A stretch of DNA of 64,000 nt. Source: Adiantum capillus-veneris (Eukaryota; Streptophyta; Polypodiopsida; Polypodiales; Pteridaceae). Position 1 is the first letter of the stretch, and each line of letters starts with the position of its first letter. Positions 31,486 to 41,898 of this stretch are shown here, one piece after another. The stretch covers positions 121,470,891 through 121,534,890 of the forward strand of contig CM043947.1 in NCBI GenBank assembly GCA_014529385.2, in the 5' to 3' direction. The notes under the pieces were generated by a model. That model was not told the DNA's origin. It ran no database searches and worked only from the letters and a program-made list of their open reading frames with translations. The position numbers and the translations under genes are program-made.

Positions 31486-32247
31486 ATGGGAGAGGAACCC
31501 TCCCACTACCAAAGGCCAAAGGAGGTATATCGATTGGGACGAGGAGAACCAATGATGAGATTTGTAGACCATCGTAGAATTAGACCTTCTCAGGTGCAAA
31601 AATGGGTAAACAAGAAATACACGGGAAACAGAGATCCTAGGGATCATGTAGTAGCCTTTGTGCGTGTAATTAGAGTTGAAGAGGTGTTAGACTTCCCTAC
31701 CCAATTTGCAGGATTTGGACTGACCCTAGAGGAGGATGCTGCTACTTGATTTGAATCTGTGGAGCGTAGAGACTTTGAGTCTATGGAGGAGGTGTTTGAT
31801 GAGTTTATTGAGGAATTCTCACAAAGGGGGATAGCTCATAATACAGTCTCACAAATCTATAAATTCAAACAAAAAGAAGGGGAGTCTGTGCGAAAGGAAG
31901 CCCTACGACTAAAAAGATATCTTAAGTTCTGCCCTGTGGAAGAATTGCCAACTCAGTCCAGACTTATGCTGATATTTATTCAAGGACTATGGAATGCAGA
32001 TCTCCAGAAGGACTTACATATGAAGAGGAGCACGAAGTTAAATGAGTTAACTAAGGAAGCTCTTTACCTTGTAGACAATTGTGCGGTCTACAAGGAGGTT
32101 GAATTCAAGGATCTTGATGACGATTCATCCTCACAACAAAGTGGAAGCAACTCCGCTAAGACAACACTAAAAGAAAAAATAGGTGTAAGCCAGGAGAAAC
32201 TTGTAGAAGAAGTGCTAAAAAAGATTAACCTGTATGCAAAACCTTAG
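31486..32247 (+). pseudogene. gag capsid domain of element B
   Basis: ATG at 31486; one stop at 31747. The segment FESMEEVFDEFIEEFSQR to LKRYLKFCPVEE matches the retrotransposon gag fold (helix with F-x-x-x-F, then a conserved basic-aromatic helix). The C-terminal part is Ser/Gln-rich. Structural capsid protein. Confidence 0.8.
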
Positions 32248-32732
32248 GCTAAACAGCCAAAGTGGTCTGCTATTGAACAAAAATAGACAAACCATGTGAC
32301 GGAGGAATGTTATTATAACAAGGGATATGTGAGAGAACAACCGTATGCTCCCCAGGCTCAGGTAGCATCTCCTCAACTTCCACCGATGCCTAGGTATTAA
32401 GCAGGAAACCTACCAGGACCTGTAGGTGCGGCATAAGATACACACCAACCGTAAACGAACCAGAAGAGAAGGATTTGGTGCCTATGCATGCTTATTACAA
32501 AGATTCCAATGGATATGCGGAAAATCCTGTCTATTATCCACCGGAAGAACCCCCAACGCCATAACCTTGGAGCATGATGGGAAGTGCAGGACCACCAACA
32601 ACTGCACAGGCAGCAGGAGAAGGAAGATATAGCTTGGATGAATGACCATTGTTGTTCATAGCCAACGGAGGCATGGGCGGGCAGAGACATGCATACCAAC
32701 AAAGAGGAGCTTAAGGAGTACCTCAACAGCCT

Positions 32733-32993
32733 AAGGGACCCTGCTACAAGTGTGGTGGAGACCATTGGCTAAGAGACTGTCCTCATGATGAAATCATTAG
32801 AGTCAACGCATATTGCACCGAGTGCGGAATTACTCATTTGATTCCTGATTGCCCTAAGAACCCGAGCAAAGGAGCAAAAACGACCTTGAACATGTTGGAA
32901 GCAGTGCCTTCCCGTGGAGGGTCAGAAAACGAGACAGTAGTACCTATTCAGGCAGTGACACGAGCCCAAGCTCAAAGGCTTATTCCTTTCTAG
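32733..32993 (+). pseudogene. Element B nucleocapsid with two zinc knuckles
   Basis: CYKCGGDHWLRDC and CTECGITHLIPDC, both CX2CX3HX4C, one residue shorter than the canonical spacing. About 32248-32732 upstream is stop-ridden. The frame ends at TAG 32991, exactly where sequence jumps into the middle of RT. Confidence 0.7.
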
Positions 32994-33437
32994 ATAAGTT
33001 TTCAGGGTATAACCAACTAGCACTGTGCAATAGAGGATCAACACAAAATAGCGTTTGCCACAGAATGGGAAATATATGCGTATAGAGTTATGCCTTTTGG
33101 CTTAACCAATGTCCCAGCTACCTTCCAAAGGTTAATGACTCATGCGTTCAAAGAATATCTGAAAATATTCTTAGAAATATATATGGATGATCTTTGCGTC
33201 CACTCTCTTCTACGAGAAGAACATATTGACCATTTACAAAAGGTATTTGAGAAGTGCAGAACATATCGAATCTGTCTTAACCCAAAAAAGTGCATTTTTA
33301 AGGTTAGGCAAGGCCGCATCTTAGGACATATTGTTTCAAGAAATGGCATAACCACTGACCTAGACAAAATCAGAGTCATAGTAGACTTGCCCAAGCCTAC
33401 TAATGCCAAACAAGTACAATCCTTCATGGGACACTGA
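32994..33437 (+). pseudogene. Reverse transcriptase of element B, N-terminal part and PR deleted
   Basis: Begins at DKFSGYNQLAL, the middle of RT, immediately after the nucleocapsid. The protease and the first RT boxes are absent. Then YRVMPFGLTNVPATFQRL, polymerase box YMDD, ILGHIVSRNGI; a frameshift lies near 33035. The closest relative here is the outer element's RT. Confidence 0.85.
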
Positions 33438-34118
33438 GGATATTATCGAAGATTCATATATATGTATGCAATCATTGCACAACCTCTGTATCGCTTATTA
33501 GTCAGTTTCGATTGGACTGAGGAGTGTGAAACTTCATTCCAAGAGCTTAAGGAAAACCTTGTATCAGCACCTGTACTTAAAGCACCAGATTGGAAAAAGA
33601 TATTCCATGTTCACATTGATGCATCTGCATATGCAATTGGGAGTATTCTGGCTCAACCTGGAGATGGAACAATGGATTTCCTAGTTTGTTATGCGAGCAG
33701 ACAGCTAAATAGTGCAGAAAAAAACTACACAACCACTGAAACAGAGGGGTTAGGAATGATTTATGCTGTAAATAAATTTTGGTATTATTTTCTCGCAAAC
33801 AAATTTGTATTCTTCAGAGATCATGAAGCTCTTTTACATCTAGTAAATAAACCATGCAATACTGGACGAATTGTACGTTGGATTATTATATTGCTAGAAT
33901 TTGATTTTACAGTCGTGTTCAAAAAGGGTAAAACTCATCTACGGACGGATCATCTTTCAAGGTTGCAAAATGGGAAAGCTCCTGAAGGAGTAGACGATGA
34001 CGTACCTGATGCTTATCTTTTCAATATTGAAATGATACCCAAAGGGTCTCAGGAAAATGTTAGCATTCTTTCCTTTGGAGATAGATTTGATAACAAGGAA
34101 GACAGATCCAAACAGTAA
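33438..34118 (+). CDS. RT connection and RNase H of element B
   Basis: Same frame as RT after a TGA at 33435. Shows HVHIDASAYAIGSILAQ, CYASRQLNSAEKNYTTTE and the closing TDHLSR motif of the Ty3/gypsy RNase H. No second RNase H follows. Its acidic tail DDVPDAYLFNIE matches that of the outer element. Confidence 0.85.
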   Translation, partial: GYYRRFIYMYAIIAQPLYRLLVSFDWTEECETSFQELKENLVSAPVLKAPDWKKIFHVHIDASAYAIGSILAQPGDGTMDFLVCYASRQLNSAEKNYTTTETEGLGMIYAVNKFWYYFLANKFVFFRDHEALLHLVNKPCNTGRIVRWIIILLEFDFTVVFKKGKTHLRTDHLSRLQNGKAPEGVDDDVPDAYLFNIEMIPKGSQENVSILSFGDRFDNKEDRSKQ

Positions 34119-34321
34119 ACAATTTGACAAACAAAAAACTTCCAGCTGATTGCAGGACGACTGTATCATTTAGGCTCGGACCAAATTCTACGATTATGTA
34201 TAAATCTTGAGGAATTCAAGTGTTATCTTGAAGAAGCACATATCCAGAATTGTTCATTTCATTGTTCAACAATGAAAACACACCAAAGACTGAAACAATT
34301 AGGGGTTTATCGGCTAACTAT
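34119..34321 (+). pseudogene. Integrase N-terminus of element B, split by element C
   Basis: Reads FQLIAGRLYHLGSDQIL and the start of an HHCC finger (H-C-S-T-M-K-T-H-x-x-L-x-x-x-G-V-Y). The finger continues at 44537 after the 10.2 kb insertion of C. Confidence 0.75.
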
Positions 34322-35888
34322 TGATAGTCGTTTTTCGGCTATTATAAATTATCATAGTGAGCTACCTCACCCTACAAAATTCACCCAAACACTATGGCTA
34401 TCCCTACCATTTCACTGTATATAGGCGTGTGTGAGTTAGGGGACTTTTCCCATATTTTCTTAAAAACCCTAAATTAGCTAGTCACTAGGCTAGTTGAGTA
34501 AAAAAATAAAAATAAATAAATATTATGGCCCATTTGTGTGTAAATATTTCATTATATATGTGGCCTAAATATAGGTATTTTTATAATTATTTTGATATTT
34601 ATTTAAATATTTATACCTAGGTGTGTGTTTTATTAAATTTACCTTCTTTCATCCTCTTGCACCATAAGTATATTTTTTGCCACTATCTACATACTCTAAC
34701 CTCATATTTTTCCTTTATACAAATCACTCCCACATTTTCACCCTCACCCTTGTGAAAAAAAAAATTGATTCCTACTCATTGGTCACGTTTATTATATTAT
34801 TTACTTGCATACCTTTTCCTCTTTCACCCAAAATAATACAAAGAGGGACCATATCATATGATTCCAATATCTTTCCATATCCATAATTCTTCCATATTTT
34901 TATTATTATTTTTACTCATTATTCTAACACCATGTGCTCATTGAGCTAAAATCCATGAATAGTTCATACACTAGTCCCACCATGTATATATTTCTTTATT
35001 CACCAATAATCCTCCTCCATGCATGGGTCAAGGGCAACTTGGATGCTTTGTATTATGATATGACAAACGAGGGGCTCACTCTTGGATGCATTGTACAAAT
35101 TCAACAAAGGAGGGGGCCACTAAAAGGCTTTGCATGCATAAAAACAGGCTTTTTGGTGAGAATTTTGGCACCCATCTCCACTCCAAATTTGGAGCGGTGG
35201 TCAAAAGAGAAAATGTAGCCCACGCTTTGAATAATCATCTCAAATGTTTTCATGATTTTTGGAGCTACCAACGGTGAGCTATGATTTTTTGAGTGGACCC
35301 CAGTCTGCCCACTTTTCTCACAAGTAGCCCATAGTCTTCTCTCACCTCTTTCCACACTTCTACACACACACATTCCTCTCAATCCCTCACTCAAAGGGTG
35401 TTTTTCATTGCCAATTTTGTTTCCATTGTAAGAGAGTATTGTGGTGAGAGGTCTCCCACACCCTAAGACAGTGTGTGTGTGTTTTGGCAATGTTTAGCAA
35501 TCACTAAGCATAGAGTGATTTTTTGTACAAGTTCTATGATAGCATCATAACGAACCATCTCCATTTGCAAGTCACAAATAAGGTATTACGGAAGATCCTT
35601 TTCTCTCTCTCTTCCCTTTGCTCTAGTTCTCTCTGGTCCATTTTGTGTGTGTCTTGGTGTGAGGTTGCTTGTGTGTGTTGTGTGGTGCATCTTCTTGGTT
35701 GTACCAAAATCTCTCTTGCGTCCTAGTTCGCATACCATAACTAGGTGGTGCCCCTATCTTGTTTGGGTTTGGCTGTGGGTTTGTTGTTTTGTTGTGCTTG
35801 TGGTTGCCCCAGCCCCAATTGAGCAGCACGGGAGCCTTGAGGGGTGTTTAGAGGTCGCCTTTCTTGTTGCTCGCCCCGGACCGCCTCA
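34322..35888 (+). mobile_element. 5' LTR of element C, shortened (1567 bp)
   Basis: TGATAGTCG to CCGCCTCA. It aligns with the 3' LTR (41899-44532) except that about 1060 bp present there (42976-44035) is missing and replaced by about two bases at 35396. TATATAGG at about 34418 is shared by both copies. Confidence 0.9.
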
Positions 35889-35892
35889 ATTT

Positions 35893-35910
35893 TGGTGCCC
35901 CCACGGAGGA
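35893..35910 (+). other. Primer-binding site of element C
   Basis: TGGTGCCCCCACGGAGGA, four bases after the LTR. It differs by one base from the F array site at 58375-58392, so both probably use the same tRNA. Confidence 0.75.
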
Positions 35911-36499
35911 CGGCTTGTGTATGTTTTGTGTAGGCTCAACCTTTAGCATAATCAAGTAGCTTGTATGAATCATAAGAATTTGTATGATCCTTTTATTCCC
36001 ATTGCAAGGCAAAATGTGCACATAATTGTTAGTACTAAGTTACAATTTCAACGAGTAATTCGTAGAATTTTGGGCCCTTGTAGGTTGGCTGAGATAAACG
36101 CTTCAGTAAATCCTTATTTTGCCTCTTATTAGGTACGACCTTAGTTTGGACGTCTTTATTTTTGTTTTGTTTTAAGAATTAGGTCATGCATAGACCATGG
36201 ATAATGGCCCAGGAATAGAGGTTTTCCCCTTCCATTTCACTCCACACATTAGAGTAATCATTGCAATTAGTAGAAAAATCCATTTTCAACAACGTATGGT
36301 GTTCATGTTTGGTGCCCAAAGAGTAGGAGAAATTCTCGCGTCACCAAACCCTGTCATCCTACCTCTCATTGATTATCATAGGTCATTTGATGTGAATTTT
36401 TTTATTTTGTTGTAGAATAGATTGCAATTTAGAGAATATTATTGTGTAGATCTTTTAAAGAAAGAAAAAACAAAAACACGTCACTTTGAAATCAATTCA
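35911..36499 (+). other. Leader of element C
   Basis: About 590 bp between primer site and the gag ATG; no supported gene. Confidence 0.5.
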
Positions 36500-37653
36500 A
36501 TGGAGAACCAACGCCAAATGTCTGGATATCCTCTTTTCTTTGGAGAGCCTGGAGAGGATGCAAAATTATTTTTGGCAAATTTCAAGATGTCTTGTCGTAT
36601 CAAGAGGATAGTAACTGATCAAGAACGTGTAGAAATGTTTGAGGTAGTCCTTAGGAAAGATGCTAGCACTTGGTTTGACTCTTTGCCTGAGGAAGTTAAA
36701 TGAAATTACACGAAAGTTGTCAATCATTTCAAGAGATACTTCTTTGATCCCCAAAACACTCAAAAGCTATGGCAAGACATTGTTTCTCATAAGCAAAAAG
36801 ACTTAGATGACTACTACTTGTACAAGCAAGAGTTTCTACGTCTTTGGGCTGTATGGGTGAGAAATGTTGCTAACCCTGGTGATGGTGCAGAGTTCCTAAA
36901 GAAGGAGAGGTTCATAGCCGGTTCTGACCTTAAGGTAAAAGTTGAAGCGGGTGCACTTGCTACCTTTGATGCAGCTGAAACTAAGGCTTCTGAGAAATAT
37001 AGAAACTCAAGTGCTTAAGGGGAGAGGTTCCAATAGAAGGTCTGAAACCCAAAGGTAAGTCACAAACATCAACATCTAGGGAGCTTCCTGAGGTAACGGC
37101 GGAAGTGATTGATAAGTTAAATGAATCCTTAAGCAGCCTGTCAATTCACCTTGCACAAGCTGTAGGTCCAAAGGGACAAGCAAAGAAGTCAGAAGAGCGA
37201 GATCCACCACGACATAGGAGAGTCTTGCAATGTTGGAATTGCGGAGAGTCTGGACATGGGATGTATAATTGTCCTTGGCCCCGTGGGGAGCCAGGGAGAC
37301 CTAACTTGAACTACCTAGTGATGAATGTAGGTGAAGGAACTAGTCAACAACCACGGCTTCTACAAAGGCCAAATGGAGCAAGACCACCTCCATGAGGAGT
37401 GGAAGGAGTTCCGCCTTTGCCAGACCCAAATGTGCATGTGGTAGAGGTGACAAATTCCAATGAGGTTGACTTGGAAGCAAATGGCATTAAGCGTGGCCGA
37501 GGAAAAGGTAAGGAGAAAGAAGGAGTTACGTCCATGGACGAGAAAAGAAGGCAAAGGAGACCAAGGAAATCAAGAGGACGCGACGTCGTATCAACCTCCA
37601 AGACTTCCCTCTTGGACATGGTATTGCTCCATACAACTTGTTGGAAGACATGA
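36500..37653 (+). pseudogene. gag of element C
   Basis: ATG at 36500 (MENQRQMSGYPLFFGEPGED). Capsid part: VVLRKDASTWFDSLPEEVK and VVNHFKRYF. Zinc knuckle CWNCGESGHGMYNC (CX2CX4HX4C) at about 37231-37272. Broken by a TGA at 36701, a frameshift near 37020, a TGA near 37393 and a frameshift near 37640. The C-terminal part is Lys/Arg/Gly-rich. Confidence 0.85.
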
Positions 37654-38579
37654 GAGGTAAGGGTCCTGATATCTCATGGCCTCAATTTCTTGCATTATGT
37701 CCACAAGTTTGGAGGGATTTAACAAGGGCAGTTAGCACTAGGAGAAAGGTCAAAGAGAGTGTGCCTGTTGTAAAAATTGCACAAGCTGAAATGAATGAGG
37801 ACATTACACCTGTGCTAGATTGTTACATAAAAGGGAGATTGGTTAGGAAAGGTCTATTGGATGGGGGTGCACAAATTTGCATCATGACTGAAGGACTCAT
37901 GCAAAAACTAGGCATGCACATCCATGAGACACATGAAATTAAAGTCAAGATGGCAAACAATAGCAAGGCTAGGTGTGTAGGCATTTGTAAAAATGTCTTT
38001 GTAGAGGCCTTTGGTATTAAGAAGGCGGTGGATTTTTATGTTATGTCGACCAAGGGAAGTGGTTATCCATTTATCCTAGGAAGACCATGGCTAATGAAAA
38101 TGCAAGCTTTGCAGGATTGGGAGTGTGGAAAATTAATTTGCAGGAACGACAATCATAAGAAGGTTTTCTTTGACATGAAGGAGCAACGGCAAGAGGAGCT
38201 CCATGAAGAATCATCTCAAAGTGAGACGGAAGAAGATTGGACCAATAACACTTCAGAAGAAGAAAGTAGCGGTAGCATTACTGAAGAGGAGTTTTCCATC
38301 GAAGTCATGGGGGTAAGGTTTAAGCCAACCAACCAAGAGACCTCTTGTCAAGGTTTGGAGGAGGTAGGTTCCCAAGAGAACCAAAAAGTGGAAGATGAAA
38401 GAATGCTAGAAGGTATGCTATCTACAACACTTACGAAGTATGAAAGAGAGGAGTTCAAATGTGTGCTAACGAAATTTCCTAGGATTTTTGCTAAGGACTA
38501 CACCGATGTGCGTGGAGTGGATGTTGTTCAACACAAGATTGAGTTGAAGCCAGGAGTTGAAGCCAGAGGCCACACCTAA
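37638..38579 (+). CDS. Aspartic protease and PR-RT linker of element C
   Basis: 313 codons, open. LLDGGAQICIMTEG is the D-G-G-A active-site loop, FVEAFGIKKAVDFYVM and YPFILGRPWLM complete the fold. An acidic linker follows (SETEEDWTNNTSEEESS), then FPRIFAKDYTDVRGV, the segment before RT. The frame shifts at a small GTTGAAGCCAG duplication near 38550, so RT continues in another frame. Confidence 0.85.
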   Translation: MLEDMRGKGPDISWPQFLALCPQVWRDLTRAVSTRRKVKESVPVVKIAQAEMNEDITPVLDCYIKGRLVRKGLLDGGAQICIMTEGLMQKLGMHIHETHEIKVKMANNSKARCVGICKNVFVEAFGIKKAVDFYVMSTKGSGYPFILGRPWLMKMQALQDWECGKLICRNDNHKKVFFDMKEQRQEELHEESSQSETEEDWTNNTSEEESSGSITEEEFSIEVMGVRFKPTNQETSCQGLEEVGSQENQKVEDERMLEGMLSTTLTKYEREEFKCVLTKFPRIFAKDYTDVRGVDVVQHKIELKPGVEARGHT

Positions 38580-39423
38580 GGCTCAAAAGCTACGAAGACT
38601 AGGAGTCATCAAGGAGCAGGCTCTACTCAAGGAGGTAAGAAAGCTTCTAGCAGCAGGTTTCATTTATCCAGTGGAGAATTCAGAGTGGGTCTCTCCCGTT
38701 GTTGTCACTCCTAAGAAAAACGAAAAGTGGAGGGTGTGTGTGGATTACCGTCCACTCAATGAGGCAACAAAAAGAGATCACTTTCCCCTCCCATTTCAGG
38801 ATGAGATACTAAATGAGGTAGCTGGTCATGAGAAGTACACTGTGTGTGATGGCAACTCAGGCTAAGCTGGTCATGAGAAGTACACTATGTGTGATGGCTA
38901 CTCAGGCTACTTTCAAATAGGTATCGCATTGGAAGATCAATTGAAAACAACCTTTATCACTCCTTGGGGTTGTTATGCTTTTAGAGTCATGCCATTTGGT
39001 CTGACAAATGCTCCTGCAACATTCCAACGTTTCATGAACATGGTGTTTCAAGCATTCTTTGGAAAGTCAATTAGGGTGTTCATTGATGATTTCTACATTT
39101 ATAGCTCAAAATCATTGCATCTACAAAGGGTAGAAGAAGGTTTAAAGAAGCTCTACGACATGGGAGGTCAACTCAACCCCGACAAGTGCCACATAGGTGA
39201 GGATGAAGTGATCTTGCTCGGTCACAAGGTTTCCTATAAAGGCATTGAGGTGGATCCTTCAAAGGCAAAGGATCTTATTGAGCTCCCATCACCGAAGAGT
39301 CTTAAGGAGGTCATCTCTTTTCATTCAGAAGGTGAAGTATATGTCACGCTTCATTCACTTAGCCTCGGAGTTGTTTCATCCTTTGCAAAAGTTGACACAA
39401 CAAGTAGAATTTGCATGGTCTGA
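38557..39423 (+). pseudogene. Reverse transcriptase of element C, with internal 45 bp duplication
   Basis: SEWVSPVVVTPKKNEKWRVCVDY, then the box around DGYSGYFQIG occurs twice because of the tandem duplication at 38821-38910; the first copy ends in TAA (38863). Then FRVMPFGLTNAPATFQRF and polymerase box FIDD (Ile in place of the more usual Met or Val). A frameshift near 39320 moves the connection region to another frame. Confidence 0.9.
38821..38910. repeat. 45 bp tandem duplication inside RT
   Basis: 38821-38865 and 38866-38910 differ at three positions. The duplication is in frame, but the first copy ends TAA where the second reads TAC. Confidence 0.95.
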
Positions 39424-40348
39424 TGAGCTTGAAGAGTATTTTTGTAACATCAAAGTCATTTTTTCAGAGCTACCAACACTCATGCCTCCTTGTTGGGAGT
39501 ACACATTCTTTGTTAGCTCTAGTGTTGGAAGGGAAACAATTGGTGCTGTGTTGCTACAACAAGATCCCCACAGTACCAGGATGCGACCCATCTACTTTGC
39601 TAGTAGGGTCATGAATACCTTGGAGACACGCTACACAGAAGCAGAACTCATGATGCTTTCTCTCATGTTTGCGGTGAGAAAGTTTAGATCCTACTTGCTA
39701 CCAAAACCTTTTGTAATTCTCACTGTAGAAATTTTTTTTCCTTGGGTGTCATCTCAAATGAATCTTAGCACTAGGATCTCAAAGTGGATTATGGAATTGC
39801 AAGAGTTCCAAAACTCTTTCAAGTTAGAAGATAGTGTGCGTGCACAATTGGCAAGGATCCTTACTTATAGGGTACATGAGAAGGTGATTAAGGTGCCTGA
39901 AGTAAAGACCCTACCATTGCCACCACCTAAAAGTATTCCTAATGCTTTTACCTTGTTCTTTGATGGAGCTTTTAGACGAGTCATAGGAAAAGCAAGGGGA
40001 GGGTTAGTATTGCTCAACCCAAGTGGAGAGGTGGTCATGAAAGAGAAGGTCAATCTACCAGGTTCAGCTAGCAACAATGAAGCAGAATACGACACACTAC
40101 TTCATGGTTTGAAGATGTGCATTGGCCAAGGTATACAACGTCTCATGGTAAAGGGAGATGCACTTCTCATTGTTAAACAGATTTTAGGCATTTGGGCATG
40201 CAAGAATGAAAGCTTAAGGACAAAGGTTCATGCCATTCGTAGGATGTTTAATCAGTTTGAAGAAGTGAAACTATATCATATTCCGAGGAAACAAAATGAA
40301 GACGCCGATTTACTTGCACAACAAGCAGTTACATGTGTTGAGAAATAA
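39245..40348 (+). CDS. RT connection, RNase H and additional RNase H of element C
   Basis: 367 codons, open to TAA at 40346. RNase H: MRPIYFASRVMN, TRYTEAELMML and VRKFRSYLLPKPF. Additional archaeal-type RNase H: LFFDGAFRRV, NNEAEYDTLLHGL, GDALLIVKQ and the closing QNEDADLLA, so the acidic residues appear complete. The order is the Tat-lineage arrangement. The same frame continues into integrase. Confidence 0.9.
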   Translation: MRWILQRQRILLSSHHRRVLRRSSLFIQKVKYMSRFIHLASELFHPLQKLTQQVEFAWSDELEEYFCNIKVIFSELPTLMPPCWEYTFFVSSSVGRETIGAVLLQQDPHSTRMRPIYFASRVMNTLETRYTEAELMMLSLMFAVRKFRSYLLPKPFVILTVEIFFPWVSSQMNLSTRISKWIMELQEFQNSFKLEDSVRAQLARILTYRVHEKVIKVPEVKTLPLPPPKSIPNAFTLFFDGAFRRVIGKARGGLVLLNPSGEVVMKEKVNLPGSASNNEAEYDTLLHGLKMCIGQGIQRLMVKGDALLIVKQILGIWACKNESLRTKVHAIRRMFNQFEEVKLYHIPRKQNEDADLLAQQAVTCVEK

Positions 40349-41770
40349 GTGCAGGTCATCATGGTGGCAGCAGTTGTCAAGCAACCGAGATACCAAGGGT
40401 TGCAGTCATTGGCTACCATTATTGGCTACATTTTGGAAGGTGAGTTTCCACAAGACTTCACTAAAGATCAGAAAAGGAGACTCATGAAGAAGGCAAGTTT
40501 CTATCTCTTCCTAGAAGGCTCCCTCTATCAAAGAGGGAAGGATCAAGTGTGCAGAAGAGTACCAACTATCGAGGAAATTCCAGCCATTCTAAAAGGTTTG
40601 CATGAAGAGGCATGTGGTGGTCATTTTGCCCAAGAATTAACTGTGAAGAAGATTTTGCTTGCGGGGTATGTTTGGCCAAGTTTGCATGTGGATGTTCAAC
40701 ATTGGTGTAAAAGCTGTCACAATTGTCAGATAAATGGAAATAGAAGGTTGGTGCATGGCCCGAGGCAAATAGTGCTTACAAATGGACCCTTTGAAAAATG
40801 GGGCATTGATGCTATGGGTCCTCTGCCTAGAACAAAGAATGGTAAACTCTACATTCTAGTGGCTGTGGACTACATGACTAGGTGGGTAGAGGCTCAAAGT
40901 GTGGCAAGGGTAAATGGGAAAACAGTGAGCAGGTTTGTCTACACTAATATTTGTTGTAGATTTGGCACACCTCTAGAGATTGTTTTGGATAATGGTCCAG
41001 GGTTCAAGAAGGGTTTACTCACAGAAGTTTGTGAAGAGCTTCACATTCTACATCGTCATAGCACTCCATACTACCCACAATCAAATGGTTTGGTGGAGAA
41101 GGCTAATGGTGTCATTGCAGGAATCATTAGAAAGATGGTGCAAAACAAGACAAAATTATGGGATGACTTCTTGGATGGTGCCTTGTGGGCATATCGAACC
41201 ACATATAGGGAAGCCACGGAGTTCACACCATTTCACTTGGTATATGGTCAAGAGGCTTTACACCCTATCGAGCTTAACATTCCAACAATGCGGCTTCATG
41301 GAAAAGGTGCACAAGATGATCAAGAGGTATGGATGGATCGACTTCTTACATTAGTAGAGCTTGAGTGGAAAAGAGAAGCAGCTTACGAGTGCTACAAGAG
41401 GAAAGCCACACAAGTGAAAGAAAAGCTCGACAAGAAACTGAAGGACAAAGGCATCAAGGAAGGAGAGCTTGTGCTAAGGTATGACAATCGACTTGACAAT
41501 CGTTTTGATGCCAAGTTTGAAACTATATGGCAAGGGCCATACATAGTCAAGAAGGCTTTCAATTCAAGTTACTATCAGCTTATGGACTTGAATGGTAAAG
41601 AACACTCCAGGAAGGTAAACGGGTATCGCTTGAATCCCTATTTGAGTCGCCTTCTACCAAAGGATCTACCAAAGATCTGTCAAGAGGCCGCTGTCTCATG
41701 TAAGTATTGTTACATGAAGCATGAGTGTAACTCTAGCCAAAATTCTGAGGGCCCAAACAATGAAGCATGA
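40349..41770 (+). CDS. Integrase of element C, full length
   Basis: 473 codons in the frame of the RNase H domains, separated by one TAA. HHCC zinc finger: LHEEACGGHF with CKSCHNC. Catalytic core: WGIDAMGPL, VLDNGPGF and NGLVEKANG give D, D and E. C-terminal domain: EGELVLRYDNRLDN, TIWQGPYIVKKAF and VNGYRLNPYL. Of the Ty3/gypsy integrases in the window it is the only one with all domains in one open frame. Confidence 0.92.
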   Translation: MQVIMVAAVVKQPRYQGLQSLATIIGYILEGEFPQDFTKDQKRRLMKKASFYLFLEGSLYQRGKDQVCRRVPTIEEIPAILKGLHEEACGGHFAQELTVKKILLAGYVWPSLHVDVQHWCKSCHNCQINGNRRLVHGPRQIVLTNGPFEKWGIDAMGPLPRTKNGKLYILVAVDYMTRWVEAQSVARVNGKTVSRFVYTNICCRFGTPLEIVLDNGPGFKKGLLTEVCEELHILHRHSTPYYPQSNGLVEKANGVIAGIIRKMVQNKTKLWDDFLDGALWAYRTTYREATEFTPFHLVYGQEALHPIELNIPTMRLHGKGAQDDQEVWMDRLLTLVELEWKREAAYECYKRKATQVKEKLDKKLKDKGIKEGELVLRYDNRLDNRFDAKFETIWQGPYIVKKAFNSSYYQLMDLNGKEHSRKVNGYRLNPYLSRLLPKDLPKICQEAAVSCKYCYMKHECNSSQNSEGPNNEA

Positions 41771-41806
41771 GTGTAACTCTAGCCAAAATTCTGAGGGCCC
41801 AAACAA
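41715..41806. repeat. 46 bp tandem duplication near the integrase end
   Basis: 41715-41760 is repeated at 41761-41806 without visible changes. The period is not a multiple of three, so it shifts the frame at the C-terminal tail. Confidence 0.95.
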
Positions 41807-41883
41807 TGAAGATCTCGTCAAGGACTCTGAAGCACTCTCTTTGGAAAAGATGCTCTATGATGGTACATGAATATACCATCATC

Positions 41884-41898
41884 CTGGGGGAGGGCTAA
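41884..41898 (+). other. Polypurine tract of element C
   Basis: CTGGGGGAGGGCTAA next to the 3' LTR start at 41899. Confidence 0.7.

Noticed and set aside
34677-35218. ORFs in the element C LTRs (34677-34886, 34934-35218, 42514-42798)
   Set aside because: They are LTR sequence repeated in both copies with no recognisable domain; conservation follows from LTR duplication.
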